Counted from the first letter of the stretch, positions 9,796 to 21,907 are shown. The stretch is 64,000 nucleotides of DNA from Tilletia caries (GCA_032718865.1 JALUTQ010000045.1:992001-1056000); one strand, 5' to 3'. Translations and numbers: made by a program. The notes: generated from the sequence alone by a model not told the origin.

Positions 9796-12733
9796 TCATA
9801 GCGCAGCGGCGTACCGCGTTCCCCCGGGCGCGGGAGCGAAGCCATCAGCCGGTGGTGTGAGCCACGAGACGTAATTTGCATCCGTGGTGTTGTACTGGAC
9901 GGTGTTACCCCACCAGTTCCCTTCAGTGAAGGCCGTGTTCTTGCCATGGACGAAGACGACGGTGAAGAAGATGACGATGGTACAAAGGCCCGTACCGACA
10001 TCAAGAGCAGCTTCCGTGATGTAGTTGTAGCTCGACCACCACTTGAAGTGGTGTCGACGAAGGTAGCTCTGAAAGATCCAGGCGACAAAAGCGCCCATGA
10101 CGAAGTTCGGTCCGGTCGCCGGTGCTGTGTTGGCAGCCGCGATGAAGAGGACAGGCCAGTACACGTAGCGGAGGACAGATCGTGGGAAGCGCTTTGTGAG
10201 GATATAAGTGGGGATCGGCATGAGAGCACCGAGGAGGCTAGGTGGGAATGGACGCCCGAATACCACAGCTTGATCAGCAAAGGCGTCGACAGTCGTGAAC
10301 TTGGTCGTAGCGGTTGAACTCACAAGAAGTACAGCAAGAAATTGTAGGGCTGGCCGGCAGAGAAGTTGTACCGCGGTCCGATCAAACCCCAAATGCTACG
10401 ATAGGTACATAAATGTCAACACCCGCAGAGAGCTCGTCTCCAACAACTAGTGCACACTCACATGCTCGAAGATCCATAGGTAATGACACCGGGGCACTGG
10501 AACCCATCTTGAGCCTTTTTGGTGCAGACGTCTCTGATGTTGCCGAACACCCAAGCCTGGACTCCGATGACCACGATGGCAGCGAGGGACGTGGCGATCA
10601 CTTGCGCAGTGAACATGGTTCTTGGCGGGATCTTCATGTAGTGGCCCAGCTTGAGATCGGAGACGAAGGAGATACCCTGTGCGGCAGCCACATAACCTGC
10701 AGAAAGATTTTCGGTGTGAGCGAACAAATACCAAACGGGCTTCAGCTGACAGCGTTGTACAGATCCACCTACCGAAAGTTTTCTATTTGGAAACAACTCC
10801 ATCTGGGTCAGTACGGATTCAATCATGAAATGGGGATACCAAGTCTAGACACTCACGAAGATCATCATCGCAACGGGATGACCGGGTAGCATGTATCCGA
10901 CAATCAATTCTGAAGGGACGTTCAGTCCAATCTGCAGATTCGTGATGGCAGTGATCAGTCCGGCCGGGAGAGTGAAGACCGCCGAGATAAGCAGGGCGAC
11001 GATGAGTGCCCACCAAGGCAGCCGAGTCGGCCATACGAGGATGGCAGCCAAGGCCATTGCGAAGCTGGCAGCGAAAGTCGCCATATACCACCAATTCGGG
11101 ACTTCGGCGTATCGGCTCATGAGACGGGCATGGATGTCGGGTTCCTGCTTCAGACTGGCCTTCCACTGTCGGGCCAGGTCTTTGCGGAAGTAGAAGAAGA
11201 CGTGTGTGAAGATGCTGGCAACACTGGCGAACTGCAGGCCAAAGTTGATCATAGTCACAACTGTGAAGGGATATGATCAACGCGACTCAGCAGTTACTAC
11301 ATACGGTATGCACAGCTCAAAAGTTCTCGAATACTCACCCGGCAGCCACTGCTGACTATAATCGTTGTAAGCGGCCGCATCGAAGGTCCCTTCTGCAGTA
11401 AATACTTTCTTTGTCGAGTATGTGTCCCCGAATCGATCGTATATTGAGTTGGTGACGAAGGGCAGGTATGCGGTGTTCTTGAAGTTGTTGTAGTACATCA
11501 ATGGAGCGACCTGCGGGATAATTCGTGGGATGTCAGTTGATCAAGTTGGAAACACTTGGCACCTTGACGCGCATCACTCACAAACCACATCCAGAACACG
11601 AAAGAGATCAGAATCTGGGCACTCGTGAACCAGGGCGTGATCATGGGCTGGATGATGTAACTTATTTGGGACCAATCGAATGTGATCAGGCCCATGCACA
11701 AGCCAGACTGCACGCCCATGAGCTGGTTGAGCTTGACGTTGTCAGGGGCGATCCAACAGGCCCAGTTGAAGGTGCTGAGTGCGGTGAAGATGTAGCCGGG
11801 GAACCAATAGTAGACGAAGCGGCACCGAAGAGGTAGAGGAAATACTTCTCGCGGCTGATCTGACCCGGTTCGACACCCTTTTGGCGATGGAAGGTCGTGA
11901 GAAGTGCAGTTTGGACCAGATTTCCAGGCCAGATCATGGCCGCCGGCCAGACGAGCCAGCGCCGGCAGAACCCAGCGTAGGAGAAACCGATGATCTGTGA
12001 ACTCAGGACCAATAGGATCCGATACCCTGCTCCCCAGTGCTGGCCGTAGAAGAACCGTTGGGCTCCCAAATCATAGGTTGCGTACGCGCCCGAATATCTG
12101 AGAGTGATATGAGCAACAAGGTCAGCTATCCCGTCTCATCACAGACAAACGTGCTGGAAAACTCACGAGACATTGGCCATGATGGTGATCAAGGTGTGTT
12201 CCTTGATGTTGAATGGACCGGGATTGAGCGAGAACGAGCCGAGGGGGGGTCTTGAATGTTCTTGTTGGAAGAACCTTCGCGAAGAAGACACCAACGGGGA
12301 ATACGACCACCTGGGCGACCAGGGATGAAATGGAGACGGAGGGATATCTGTAGCTGAAGAACTCGTTCAAGCCCGAAAGCAGGACGGAGAAGACGAGGCC
12401 GATGAACCATGCTCGAAAGGTGTTGACTGGCATTGTCGGATCGTCGACGTTGGACACGGCAGCACGGACTTCTGGATATATGCTGTCATCGTGGAGCGCA
12501 TCCTCGAGTTTGAGTTCGGCATGGAGGTTTCCCTTCTCTAAGGCCGACTCTGCCTGGTCGATGATGTCCGGATCGAGGTTGGGATCGTTCACCCGGTGCT
12601 CAATGATGGAGTGTCTGATCTCCGCCTCGACTTCTGACTGTTCGACGGAGTCTGGAATGCTGCCGATATCAGCAGTGTCCTCGTTAGCCTTTTCCTTGAT
12701 GGGAGGGTCCAGGTAAGGGGGTGGAGCTGCCAT
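9796..12733 (-). CDS. OPT family oligopeptide transporter, nine exons, two single-base frameshifts
   Basis: Proton-coupled small-peptide importer family, plasma membrane. Start ATG 12733, stop 9796. Exons: 12733-12167, 12097-11582, 11510-11339, 11260-10857, a 10-nt microexon 10782-10773, 10696-10462, 10395-10324 and 10237-9796, all with GT-AG introns of 66-86 nt. The sum is 2418 nt (805 residues), normal for OPT. An acidic soluble N-terminus precedes many membrane segments. Family landmarks include SLNPGPFNIKEHTLITIMANV, FVSDLKLGHYMKIPPRTMF, ITYGSSSIIWG and IGPRYNFSAG. The frame breaks twice: one extra base in a G7 run (12243-12249) and one missing base near 11818-11823. The two compensate overall, but the mRNA as given would stop soon after exon 2 begins. 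Either a recent pseudogene or two sequence errors in an intact host gene. Confidence 0.85.
10773..10782 (-). other. 10-nt microexon of the OPT gene
   Basis: The bases AAAACTTTCG on the minus strand lie between an upstream acceptor (AAATAG) and a downstream donor (GTAGGT). Joined to the next exon they encode Lys-Thr-Phe-Gly, which restores the conserved family segment between AMMIF and YVAAAQG. Without it the flanking exons are out of phase. Confidence 0.75.
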
Positions 12734-14439
12734 CGTGGGAACCTATGGGAGGATAGAGCGTGGGAGAGGGAGAAGACTAAGAAAGGGAGGGAGGATAATG
12801 GGGATGAGTCGTCCACAAGGTCGTGCGACGTACGGCGTGCGGCAGCGGACAGAGGGGCAATCCGGTCGGTGGACACCCGTGAGGGAGATCACTGCTACTT
12901 ATATCCTATAATGGGTCTGAGCGACACACAGATGTGTGTTCGCCTTCAGCAGCAGGACCCGACCGTCGAACTTCTCAAGAGAAAGAACGTAACAAATCAA
13001 TCACAGCCCCCACCGCCTCGCGTGCAAATCCGAAGGCCCAAAGAGAGGACGAAGCGCCAAAAAGTCCGCGCTAGTGTGAGATGTGAGAAGAGACGGAAAG
13101 TTGTGGATGCCTGTGAACAAAAAAATAAATGAGCGAGTGTAAGCGTCAAACGTCAAACAGGCGGTCGCGAAGCCCGTCTTTTACAGGGTCGCTTGCGATG
13201 AAGTCGGCTGCTGGCGTCTTCAGATTTCAGATGCCAGAAGCCAGAGACCCATACGTTCCAAAGTGGCCAGGCGGATTACTGCCGTCTCTTGTTGGCCGTT
13301 CTGCGCTAACAGCACTGTCGCTTCTTCGGCTTGCCGTCTTACGGAGATGCTGAAGGCCTGAAGCCCGAGAGCAAATTGCTGGACGGGTAATCTGAAGACA
13401 CCCAGTGCGACTGACACTCGAACGTCAGTCTGGCCTGCTCAGGAGTCAGGACCGCGACGCGGTCTCTGTCGAGACTAGCGCTCGCCGCTCAGGCGGCCAG
13501 ACATGTCTAACTCTCATGCTCAGCAAAAAATCCGTTTTGCTACGGCGGGTTAGCGGCGGTCCACCTGCGGTTACCCAGCGGCCTTCCAGCCAGGTTGTGG
13601 TGAGCCGCTGACCACCGTCTGTATATCGGCGGCAACCGGCGCCTTGCCGTGGCGTCGTCACGGCAACCTGCAAAATGGATGACATCATGACACTCATTCA
13701 CCGGCTGTCAACCGCCCCTGGTTGGCAACAGCCGTTTCTCCCCGCGAATGGTTAGCGAAGCCCACGTGGATTTTTTTTTATGTCAAGTCCGAACCGTCCC
13801 TGCAGCAAAATGGAGCAAGGTGATCGTGAAAAAAAAGACGCAACAACGTCGTTTAACGCGATTTCTACATAGGAGTGACGAGAACAGATGGCACGCTGAG
13901 GATGTAGTCACCCGTGTGCAGGCTGGCAGAGTGTAGGGACAGGCGCTGCAACCTGAGGCAGGACGGACGGGTGTCCGCACAGACGGACAAATGGGTGACG
14001 CCGCCAGGAACGGTGAGGCGGTGAGGATGGGGTAGCGGCATAGCCGCTGAGCTGCCGCCGAGAACCGCCGGGTGTAGAAACGAGTCTTATTCGCTCAGAT
14101 GGTGACCAGCGGCCAACCGGACAGAGTGAGCAAAAACCAGCGGCGATCCAGCGATAAAGTCGGAGGCTAACCACCGGCGTTACAGAGGCATGGATACAGC
14201 CGACGGTATACCTCTGGTTAACCGCCGCAACTTTTTGCTGAGTCTCATGAGGCATGATGCATGATGCATGATGCATGATGCATGATGCATAGAGCAGGCA
14301 ACAGTGCGACGGCGCGCATGGATGTCTATAGACTGGACTCCAGAGTACTCCTGAAAGCGTCTCCTCCCCTTCCTTTACTCGTGTATCCTTCCATTCCCGC
14401 ATCTAAATAGGGAGGGGCAGAGATTTGCGTGCACTATTA
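12734..14439. other. Intergenic, OPT upstream region and GC-rich unexplained DNA
   Basis: The first few hundred bases should hold the OPT promoter; no clear TATA box was identified. From about 13140 to 14100 the DNA is rich in GCCGCTGA and CAGCGGC-type words, without a convincing gene on either strand. I see nothing else to annotate. Confidence 0.4.
14251..14291 (+). repeat. 7-bp tandem repeat (GCATGAT)n
   Basis: About five to six uninterrupted copies of a 7-mer that is itself nearly palindromic (ATGATGCAT). A simple-sequence minisatellite in non-coding DNA. Confidence 0.9.
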
Positions 14440-14708
14440 GGACGTGTCTATTGGCCGACCCCGGTCGGTTAAGGTCGACGGGCCGACCCCGGGACTAGAG
14501 CAGTCAGAGCTCTAAAACCACAAAGACTTCCACTTTTCGCCTCTTTAAGCCAAACGATTGACCTCAAATCTCGCATGAGTACGCGTACAGGCGTTCTTGA
14601 CATCCATGCAAAATTTGAGCCCGCTTTATTAAGTACGTTGCTGAGACGGTCAAAGTGGGTAACTCAGAGGGGTCGGGTACCGACCGGGGTCGGCCAATAG
14701 ACAAAACC
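14440..14708. mobile_element. MULE-type MITE (269 bp)
   Basis: Flanked by perfect 9-bp direct repeats GCACTATTA at 14431-14439 and 14709-14717, the duplication size typical of Mutator-like elements. Terminal inverted repeats start GGAC/GGTT and share TGTCTATTGGCCGACCCCGG. No coding capacity. The end GGACGTGTCTATTGGCCG resembles the big MULE at 28015 (GGACTATTCTATTTACCG), so the autonomous partner family may be in this same window. Confidence 0.85.
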
Positions 14709-14787
14709 GCACTATTAATGACTGTGTGGCGACTTGGCGACGGGGGAGTTGGACAGATAACATACCTCGGCGATGAGGCAACGGGAA

Positions 14788-14990
14788 CAGTGTTGTTGAT
14801 TGGGTACCCGCCCGAACGGGTACCCGTTCGGGTTTGGGTAATGGGTAGGAAAATCCGGAAAATGACCCTTATGATTCGGGTTTGGGTAACGCAAGACCAC
14901 AGGGTTTAGTCTCGACACTCGAACGACCACAGACCCGACAGGGCGTGGTCGGTCTCGCGAAATAAGGGTCGATTTCTGAGTGCACCCTCG
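14788..14990. mobile_element. hAT end relic related to the 3323-5925 element
   Basis: CAGTGTTGTTGATTGGGTAC starts a block with the same GGGTACCCGTTCGGGT-type subterminal repeats as the complete hAT. No matching right end or target duplication was found downstream, so this is a solo or truncated end. The right boundary is approximate. Confidence 0.6.
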
Positions 14991-15447
14991 ACCCAAAATC
15001 TCAAAATGCCCTGTTTACGCTCCTTGCCAATATCACTGACAACGCGTCACGCGAGCCCATGATCTCAAACTTCGATGTCCTGCACTCCTGCAGCACGAGG
15101 ACTGTTCCGCCATCTCCAGCTTTCAGTGATGAGCAAGATGGTCCACAACCGTTTCGATTTCCATGATTTTCTGCGATTCCCAATGGCCTCTCTATGTCAA
15201 TTGAGAGCCACCCTCGACCAGATTCTGAGTGAGGGCGAGGTTTCCTGCACTTTGCCAGTGTCAGTTGATTCAAAGCGAACGAAAGCGATGTGTGATGACG
15301 TCATAGCGCATCAGGCAGCACGAGATCAGCATCGGCGCCGAAGTCAGATTGTCTCTCGAGTCTTGACTCTCGACGCGTCGTCCGTCGCGTCGACGCGTCA
15401 GAAGCAATTGATTTTCCTTCCTTTCTACTACCATCAGCGCAAAGAAA

Positions 15448-18400
15448 ATGTCCTCTCCCACCCATGACCCGTCTTGCAGTACCGCGCAAAGGAACGCTCG
15501 CAAGCGAAAGCGTCAGCCACTGGCGGAGCTTCCCAACGGTGCGCAACAACCACAAGATCACCCAACTGCCGTGTCTTCCTCGTCGGCCCTTGTCAGCGAT
15601 GCGGAGTCGAGACCCAGCTCTTCCCGCAAGCGCAAGCGCAAACACAAGCGCAAGCGTCATCGTCAAGGTGCCCATAACAGTACAGGCGACACTCAACCTT
15701 CCCTCCTCCCTTCTTCAGCTTAGGCACCCTCTTGTCCCACCTCCTCCGGCAGTGCATCGTCTCAAGACCAGGACGACCTACCCTCAGATGGCCGCCCTGC
15801 AATGCGTCATAAGGACATCGTTCAAAAGTTGCGGGAATTTCGCAAAGATCCTGACTTCACCCCAGAACTTTGGCAGGTTGAGGTAATATGTCGGCTGGCT
15901 GACAAATGGGATGCTGTAGTTGTTGCGGGGACCGGTAGAGGGAAGAGCCTGCTTTGGGAGATCGCAGCGTTGCTTCATCCCGACAAGGTCTTTCTCATCA
16001 TCGTTCCTTTACAGGCTATTGGAATTGATCAGGCAAGTCGACTGTTTGGCCTTTGTGCTTATTCATTATGATGATGGTGTTGATTTTCAGCTTCTGATCA
16101 GTGATCACTGATGGCTCAAAACTTGTACCTCTTCTTTTCTTCCATCAGGTATCGAAGTACGAGAAGACTTCCATATCCGCAGTAGCACTCAGCCAAAGCG
16201 TCATCAACGGTCGCACTGATGCGCAGGCCGCAGGGCCATCAAGCACAGGCTACAACCACATCGTGAGTCTCTCTAAACCTTCTTTCTCCCCTCCTACCCT
16301 ACCCTACCCCCCCTCCCTTCTTCTCTCCCCCTTCCTTTTCTTCCTCGCCCTCCTTCCTCGGAATCTTGGCTCCCGCAGAGTGAACACCGCGGACCATGAT
16401 GTCCTTTCCCTTTCCTCCGCTCTCTCCGGTTCCCTTTCGCATCCCCATCCCCGTTATGTGCTGAGTGCTCTGGGCTGCTGCGGATTGAGTAGCTGGATAC
16501 CCTCCCAACTCCAGCTACTCATCAGTAGGCTCATAGACCTCGCACACCAACTCCCTTTCTCGGCTCTCCCCTCCTGCATCTTCTCGTCGTTCTGAATGCT
16601 CATGAGCAATGAGCCGTGCTCCTGGCCCCTTCGCGGACGTCCTGTGGAGTGCGAGTGTGGGAGGTGGCCGCCGCTAAAGTAGAGCGGTTGCTGTGCTACT
16701 GGCCGTGTTTTCATTTGCTCGTGCTGCCTATAGCGTGCTCTGTGTTGACGCTCGTACCTCCAAAATTCACATACTTTGCGTTCCATACAGCTCTCACACC
16801 ATGCCGTCAGCTTCCGACCTTTCTACAGCTCGCGCTCCCACCGCAAAGGAAGCGCGCAAAAGGCTTCGAGAGGAACTTGCGCACGGTCAATATCAGCTCG
16901 TCTTCGCGTCTCCCGAGCTTCTGCTCGAAAATCCCGACATGTGCCTGCTCTTGGAAGACCCCGGCTTCCGCGAGCGCATCGCCGGAATATTTGTTGACGA
17001 AGCTCACGTCGTTGAGGATTGGGGCTTCCGAGTGGACGGCTGGAAGAAGGAGGCCTTCCGGCCTGAATATGCGAAGATACGGGTGGTTCGAGCGCGCATC
17101 GGAATGAAAGTTCCATGCGTTGCACTATCAGCAACGCTTCCCTCCTCGACACTCTCGTCAGTATGTGCTTCGCTGGAACTCGGCAGGCGCGATCTGCTGG
17201 CCATCGATGCGGGCACGGACCGATCCAATATCAGCTACGAGGTCCATTCCATGTGATCGATCGTGACCGAGATGCTCGACCTGCTTCGCCTCTTCGAGCC
17301 CCGATACAATTCTCTCAATGACATTCCCAAAACCGTCATCTACGTACGCACCCGCATGGAGGCGTATCGTAAGGATCGTCCCGGAGTAGGCCCCGGAGTA
17401 GCATTCCCCGGAGCTCTGCGGACTCCGGGGGACGCTCTGCACGGGTACGGAGCACGGAGCGAGATTTGAGCGTTTTCTACTAGCTTTAGATTTGCGGAGC
17501 TACTCCGCGAAGGTATGACTGCAACGCCCCGGATCACGGAGTGAGTTTGCTTGCATTGTCAAAAAAGCCCCGGAGTACGGAGCAAACCCCGGAGGCCGAC
17601 GGACTCCGGGGATGGCAAAGTGGGTCACGTGATGGCCAAAACTGAGTCACGTGACCGGTTTTTGAGGGATTTCTCGGCCGAATCAGGTCGAAATACTGTG
17701 TATTTCAGCTTTTTTGGGGCAGTGAACCCTTGGAAAGGAATGATATAGACTTCTAAAGCTGCAATTGAACTGCTTCAAAGAGATTAGACCTTCTTCTGAG
17801 CCCATGTTGGATTCATTTCATGACACCCCGGAGTACCCCGGGGTCCGCGGAGCTATTTTGCGGAGCACGGAGTCCGCCTGTGAAAAATATACGGAGCACG
17901 GAGTAGATTCTTGTGCGCAACCGCAATTTCGACGGAGCACGGAGTGCTCGCCAGCTTATTACCAGAAATTTTGCGGAGCGCGGAGCTGGCCGGATCTCAG
18001 ACGGAGCTGAGCGGAGCGCTGCCCCGGAGTCCGGGCTCCGGGGATCTACTCCGGGAAGATCCTTAGCGTATCGTGCCTGCAACCTCCTCTGGAACTTCTT
18101 CGGCCGTCCACTCACAGGCGTTGTTCGTCCTTTCACCTCCCTATCCTCCGACGCATACAAAGCCAACATCATGCAGAGGAGTTTTCGGACAGGACCGGTG
18201 AGAGTAATTGTGGCTACCGAGGCAGGTGGTATGGGAATAGACATCCCAGATATTGCTCGTATTGTTCAATTTTTCCCTTCCTCCAGACCTCAAAGGGCTA
18301 GCTCAGCACTTTGGCCGCGCTATGCGGGATCCATTGCGAACAGGACGCGCCTTGCTTTTTGGCGCCGCAGTGGGCGTTCGATCCGCAGTCCAATGCCAGC

Positions 18401-19326
18401 CGCGCCCTCGGAGTCAAGGTTGCAAAGGACAAGGACGCTGCGGCACGCCGGGCCAAACTGGATTCTGGCCTCAACGATTTCATCAATCACTGTCGATGCC
18501 GTCGTCAAGTTCTTGTTGACTCTATGCGGCTCGACACCACCATCCTTGCCTCGCATCTTCCTAATCGAGCCCTTCGCATGGTTGATGTCCTTTCTTCACC
18601 ACCCAGTATCGACAACTGCCTTCTCGTCTCTCGCCCGCATTTGGACCCATCCGAAGATCCATCCTCTCGTTCGAATCAGATGTGGGATCTGGTGGTTCTT
18701 CAATGCGACTCTCCTTCATCGCGCAGAGGTCATGCCGATATCTGTTGTGACTTGTGCTCTGCAACCTCGGCATCACATTCAGACTCTCCGCCTCATGCCC
18801 TACGAATCAACTCTGCTGTCCCAAGCAACCAGCACCAGCAGTCAAGCACTCAGCAGCAGCCATCTACCGCCAGCACTGAAGCATCAGTGGTCAAACATGC
18901 ATACGTTCCTCGCATCCCCCCTGATGATTTCGGCGTCGTGCGCCGCGAGTTTGCAGCCAGCTTGCGATTGTGGAGACGTACGACCTTCACCAAGCGTCCT
19001 CGCGCCTCTTATCTCAATGCTTCTACACTTCTGTCAGAACAGGCCATCATCAATCTCGTTGCCCAAGCCGTCCGCATACTCGCGCAGCGTGTGCAAGGGT
19101 CCATACTCAGGCCGGCATACACCCGCTCGCTCCTCCAAGCCGAACATGTGTTCTTTGATGACGATGATATCGAAGCGCTGATGGATCATCTGCGCTTGTG
19201 GTTGGATGAGGCCGAAGTCAAATACCGGCACCTTGTGCTAGAACACCACCTCACGCCCATGGGGGAGGCGCCACGGACTCGCGCGTCCCAGCTCGCATCC
19301 ACCAGCACATCATCGACAGCTCAATG
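15448..19326 (+). pseudogene. RecQ-like superfamily 2 DNA helicase, decayed and interrupted
   Basis: A basic N-terminus from ATG 15448 (KRKRK tracts) leads, probably across a short intron ending near 15723, to motif I AGTGRGKS. A GC-AG intron (16033-16148) and a longer intron (from about 16263) follow, then QLVFASPELLL, motif II DEAHVVEDWG (about 16996) and motif III ALSATLP. An in-frame TGA lies at 17254. A 696-bp element splits the gene at 17370-18065. Across its target duplication the frame resumes at once with motif V (ATEAGGMGIDIPD), then frameshifts to motif VI (AQHFGRAMRDP) and shifts again into a long C-terminal region with a Cys-rich patch (INHCRCRRQVL). ATP-dependent 3'-5' helicase activity is expected of the family. 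This copy is not functional as written. A CRE-like TGACGTCA lies upstream at about 15296. Confidence 0.78.
17370..18065. mobile_element. TAAGG-ended, CGGAG-rich non-autonomous element, copy 1
   Basis: Perfect 8-bp target duplication GCGTATCG at 17362-17369 and 18066-18073. Terminal inverted repeats TAAGGATCNTCCCGGAGTAG. Inside are many CCGGAGTACGGAG and CGGAGCACGGAG words in both orientations around a short unique core. No ORF of note. It lies in the helicase coding exon, and one duplication copy rejoins the reading frame exactly. The 8-bp duplication suggests a hAT-type mobiliser, but the ends differ from the hAT at 3323. Confidence 0.88.
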
Positions 19327-20106
19327 ATTGGTGAGTGTCTCAGTGCTCTTCGTCAATTACCCCCATACTCGACTATGAGTTATGACTGACCTCCTCAGTT
19401 CTCTTCAGATTCCCACAATACACATCATCTCGCCTCCGCTGTTAGTTCCCACGGGTCACACCCCACGCTCAGGCGCTCGTGCGTGTCGATCACAGTGTGC
19501 TGTTCGGCTTGTGACTTTGTGAGTTGTGTCCGCGTTGAGATATCTTTGAGCTCAGCAGCACACTGCCCACTCAGTGCCCAGCTACACAACCGGATGCTTG
19601 ATCTGATTCTGGCTCTCTGCTTCAGCTCGTTACAAGTTCTTAGGCCTCGGCATACGCGCAGTGGCCTCGTCGTGCGCGCAATCGCCAGCTCACTCTTCCG
19701 CCTCGCCCACGACACCCAGATCATCTTCGTTCCACACCTCTTCCGAGCGTATGAAGGAACGAGCCTCACGATACCCTGCCGCAACCTTGATGCCAGCTGC
19801 TTGGGCACGGCTATTGTCAGTTTCATCGGTGAGAGCTTCGTAGTCTTCCGCGTCCTCCTCGGCCAAATTCTCGAGCAGGAGCTGACGGATCTCCATACCA
19901 CTGTTTCTGCCTTGCCACTTTGGCAGACTTCCCTTCCTCAGCTTCACATAGCCTCGCTCGAGCACGTCAAGCAAAAGGAACGGCGGCGCACCATGCTCCG
20001 CATCCCTCTTTGCCGCTTCCTTTGCCGTCAACTTGTCGTCCTTGCCGTGTGTTGGGTTTGATGCCGTGACCATGATCCTTCTGTTTGGAATGGTGTCAAA
20101 GAGGTG

Positions 20107-20912
20107 CGTTAAGGATGGGCGCGGAGTAAGCCCCGGAGTGGGTTTCCCGGAGTTCCCCGACTAGTCGGGGCCTCACTCCGGGGGAGTACGGAGTACGGAG
20201 TACATTTTCGAGGATTTACTCCCGCTGATTGGATTCTGCAGGAGTACGGAGCGCAAGCCTGTCATGTCCCCGGAGTACGGAGTACGGCAAGGCCTGGAGC
20301 TAACTTTTTCGCCGGAGTACGGAGTGACTAGCTCGAATGCCAGACGGAGTGCGGAGTTCCCCCCGAAACTCCGGGGCGCTCCGGGGCCTTTCCTTTTTTT
20401 CAAAAATCAGGTCGCAATTTTTGAAAATTTCAGTCAGAAATGGGCATATTTTTGCTCTGATTTTTCAAAAAAAATTTGACAAAATTCCTTTTCGGATTTC
20501 TCATTTGGGGTTCATATTGTGTGTTGTTGAGCTCTACGACCGCCAACGATGATTCTGCCAAACAAAAAAAACATGGATGGAAGAGCGGCAATCAATGTAA
20601 GGATCCACATTTCTCAAGTTTTTGTAGGACCTCTGCGAACTTTCCCCGGAGTACGGAGTTTCGGGGGGGAGTAGTCGCGCTCCGTCACCCCGGAGTACGG
20701 AGTGGACTTTGAAATTTTTACTAAATTTAGCCGGAGTACGGAGCTGGCGCAATGAGATGGGGGGATTTTGTGCGGAGTACGGAGTGGAGTTGGGGCGACT
20801 GCCTAAAAATGAGCGGAGTACGGAGCGCAAAAAAGCATGTCAAAATCAGCCGGAGTCAGCCGGAGTAGGGGCCCCGGAGTACGGATAGGGGCCCCGGAGT
20901 GCTCCGTACGAT
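20107..20912. mobile_element. TAAGG-ended CGGAG-rich element, truncated copy
   Basis: Begins TAAGGATGGGCGCGGAGTAAG and is filled with CCGGAGTACGGAGT words in both orientations. The expected CTTA right end is missing. The block stops at CTCCGTAC followed by GATAAGATAAGATAAG. No target duplication was found, so a deletion probably removed the right terminus. It lies inside the DUF6589 gene. Confidence 0.65.
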
Positions 20913-21595
20913 AAGATAAGATAAGAGCCACATGGACCTCGTCCAGCACACGATATCTTTCTCAGCTCCCTTTGTCTTGCGTTGTCGATCATACAGTGGT
21001 GTGTTCCAAGCCGATGCAAACGTCTCTTTGACGTGACGTGCGTGTTCCGCAATGGCGGAGAGGCGATCCTCAAGTCGATCCAACACATGATGGCTCGCTC
21101 TGCTGGTGTCCGCCCTCTGCCGAAGTCAGGGGGGGTAGTACTCATGGTCAGTCCTAGTTTCTGGAGGATAGTCGTGCCCCTTTTTGCCATACTAACCTGA
21201 ATCTCTTTGTTCATAGTCTCCTGGAAATGATCGGCGCCCTCAAGCGCCCCTTCCTTCCCTCTGCGGTTGACCAGCTGGGCAATACGTAGGATTCTCGAGG
21301 TCGAGCTTGGCAGCACCTTGTCAGCGAGTAGGCGGTCCAAAATCAGGTGCGCATAGTTGTGTTGACCTGCTCCAAAGAAAGCCACCCCATGAAGAGCTCC
21401 GTTGATCTCATTCTCCCTAAGTCCCCATTCTTCGTTGCGGCAGCATATTCCATACCGATGAGCCAGTCGCGCATGAAGCAACAGGCAGAAGCATGGACTT
21501 CATCACCTGCTTCTCGAGCTCGCTCTGTTGCCGTCGCGGTCAGGTACTTGCGATACACACGCCTACACATCGCAAAGAACTTCTTTGTGCTGGGG

Positions 21596-21907
21596 CACCA
21601 TGGTTCCGTTTCCATGTTTGGTTCGACTCCACGCTCCATACTGGAGAAGATCAATGCGTGAGTGCTTTGGGTTAGGGCACTTGAAACCCAAGAACTGTCG
21701 AGATGCTCACTATAGAATTGCCCGCAATCTTCCAGCCCACACTTGTTTCCCCACCATGGTTCCGTTTCCTTGTTTGGTTCGACTCCGCGCTCCATACTGG
21801 AGAAGATCAATGCGTGAGTGCTTTGGGTTAGGGCACTTGAAACCCAAGAACTGTCGAGATGCTCACTCTAGAATTGCCCGCAATCTTCCAGCCCACACTT
21901 GTTTCCC
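21596..21907. repeat. 156-bp tandem duplication within the DUF6589 gene
   Basis: Two adjacent copies (21596-21751 and 21752-21907) differ by a few bases. On the minus strand each copy contains an exon end, an intron with donor GTGAGC and acceptor CTCCAG, and the start of the next exon. The unit equals 52 codons. The duplication creates two candidate splice pairs. Confidence 0.88.
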
